A stretch of 64,000 nucleotides of DNA from Hoskinsella mucinilytica (GTDB lineage: Bacteria; Bacillota_I; Bacilli_A; Erysipelotrichales; Erysipelotrichaceae): contig NZ_JBEQZJ010000013.1 in assembly GCF_045223415.1 (NCBI RefSeq), positions 17,602 to 81,601 of the forward strand, written 5' to 3'. Under the pieces are notes generated by a model, which saw only the letters and a list, made by a program, of their open reading frames with translations, did no database searches and had not been told where the DNA came from. Numbering within the stretch: the first letter of the stretch is position 1; every line of letters starts with the position of its first letter. The position numbers and the translations under genes were made by a program. This document shows, in pieces, positions 63,791-64,000 of this stretch.

Positions 63791-64000
63791 TAACAAACTA
63801 GCTTTTTTTCATTGAGCAACTCTAATATCTGAGGTCTTAAGCTTTTCTCTACTTCTAGTAAATCTAGAGCATCATCAACACTCATAGGCTTCATCTTCAT
63901 GATTGCTTTTACACTATAAAGAATTCCTTCAAGAATACCTTCTTTTTTTCCAATAAGAATTCCTTCTTCTAAGATTCCTTGACTTAAATTACACATTCTT
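63790..64000 (-). CDS. Rpn-type nuclease/transposase C-terminus (runs off the window)
   Basis: The frame is open to the window edge, so this is the C-terminal 69 or more residues of a longer protein. It repeats the fragment at 63470 (CNLSQGILEEGI, SVKAIMKMKPMS, DALDLLEVEKSLRPQIL) and adds a GKKEGILEG insertion and the tail NEKKLVC. The full gene probably encodes a recombination-promoting nuclease/putative transposase of the PD-(D/E)XK family. The catalytic part is not visible. Confidence 0.6.
   Translation of the reverse strand, partial: RMCNLSQGILEEGILIGKKEGILEGILYSVKAIMKMKPMSVDDALDLLEVEKSLRPQILELLNEKKLVC

Overview
The window is low-GC DNA with short intergenic gaps, Gram-positive Shine-Dalgarno sites, many intrinsic terminators, CcpA-type cre sites, and cell-wall or membrane-anchored surface proteins. 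Together with five PTS permeases or PTS regulators of Gram-positive type, this points to a gut-type Firmicute (Bacillota). The mix of mannose-family PTS, LevR/RpoN and lactococcin-972-like genes would suit Erysipelotrichia or a related group, but the species cannot be fixed from the sequence alone. UGA is used as a stop.

Layout. 1-4790: oligopeptide ABC transporter oppA(partial)-B-C-D-F. 4963-5600: a gap with two tiny membrane-peptide ORFs and a perfect cre site. 5631-11155 (minus): mannose/sorbose-family PTS operon (IIC-IID-IIA-IIB) ending in a tyrosine phosphatase and a PRD regulator. 11492-13766: a Cys-rich-tailed lipoprotein and a cre-controlled MupG-type phosphomuramidase. 13925-17310: a second tiny membrane peptide, a nuclease-like gene remnant and a complete lactococcin 972-type bacteriocin/ABC locus. 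17775-22713: an operon of two TPR-like membrane proteins plus an Asp-box protein, then a large surface protein. 22961-32300: a PRD/EIIA activator, a cellobiose-type PTS operon with 6-phospho-beta-glucosidase and a Nif3 protein, and a LicT-controlled beta-glucoside PTS plus ChbG deacetylase with two RAT/terminator switches. 32728-36281: the NAD biosynthesis operon nadA-nadB-nadC-niaR. 36465-37519: three tandem repeats with LexA-like boxes before a small exported protein. 37642-42096: a YhgE/Pip protein, an ECF-like sigma factor and a DUF2461 protein. 42147-46141: a sortase-type surface protein under a sigma-54 promoter, next to rpoN. 46152-50949: a tannin/gallate locus (LysR, LpdD, UbiD/LpdC, UbiX/LpdB, tannase). 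51021-57400 (minus): a LevR-type sigma-54 activator and its mannose-family PTS operon. 57600-63343: a HAD phosphatase, then an ABC exporter with its two-component system. 63470-64000: tandem fragments of an Rpn-type nuclease/transposase C-terminus.

How the parts fit. The region is mostly carbohydrate uptake under several layers of control: CcpA/cre, PRD activators, LicT antitermination and sigma-54/LevR. The sigma-54 layer stands out because rpoN, an enhancer-binding protein and two nearly identical -24/-12 promoters are all in the window; one promoter drives the PTS and the other a surface protein. The tannase/gallate decarboxylase and bacteriocin loci suggest a plant-polyphenol-exposed, competitive gut niche.
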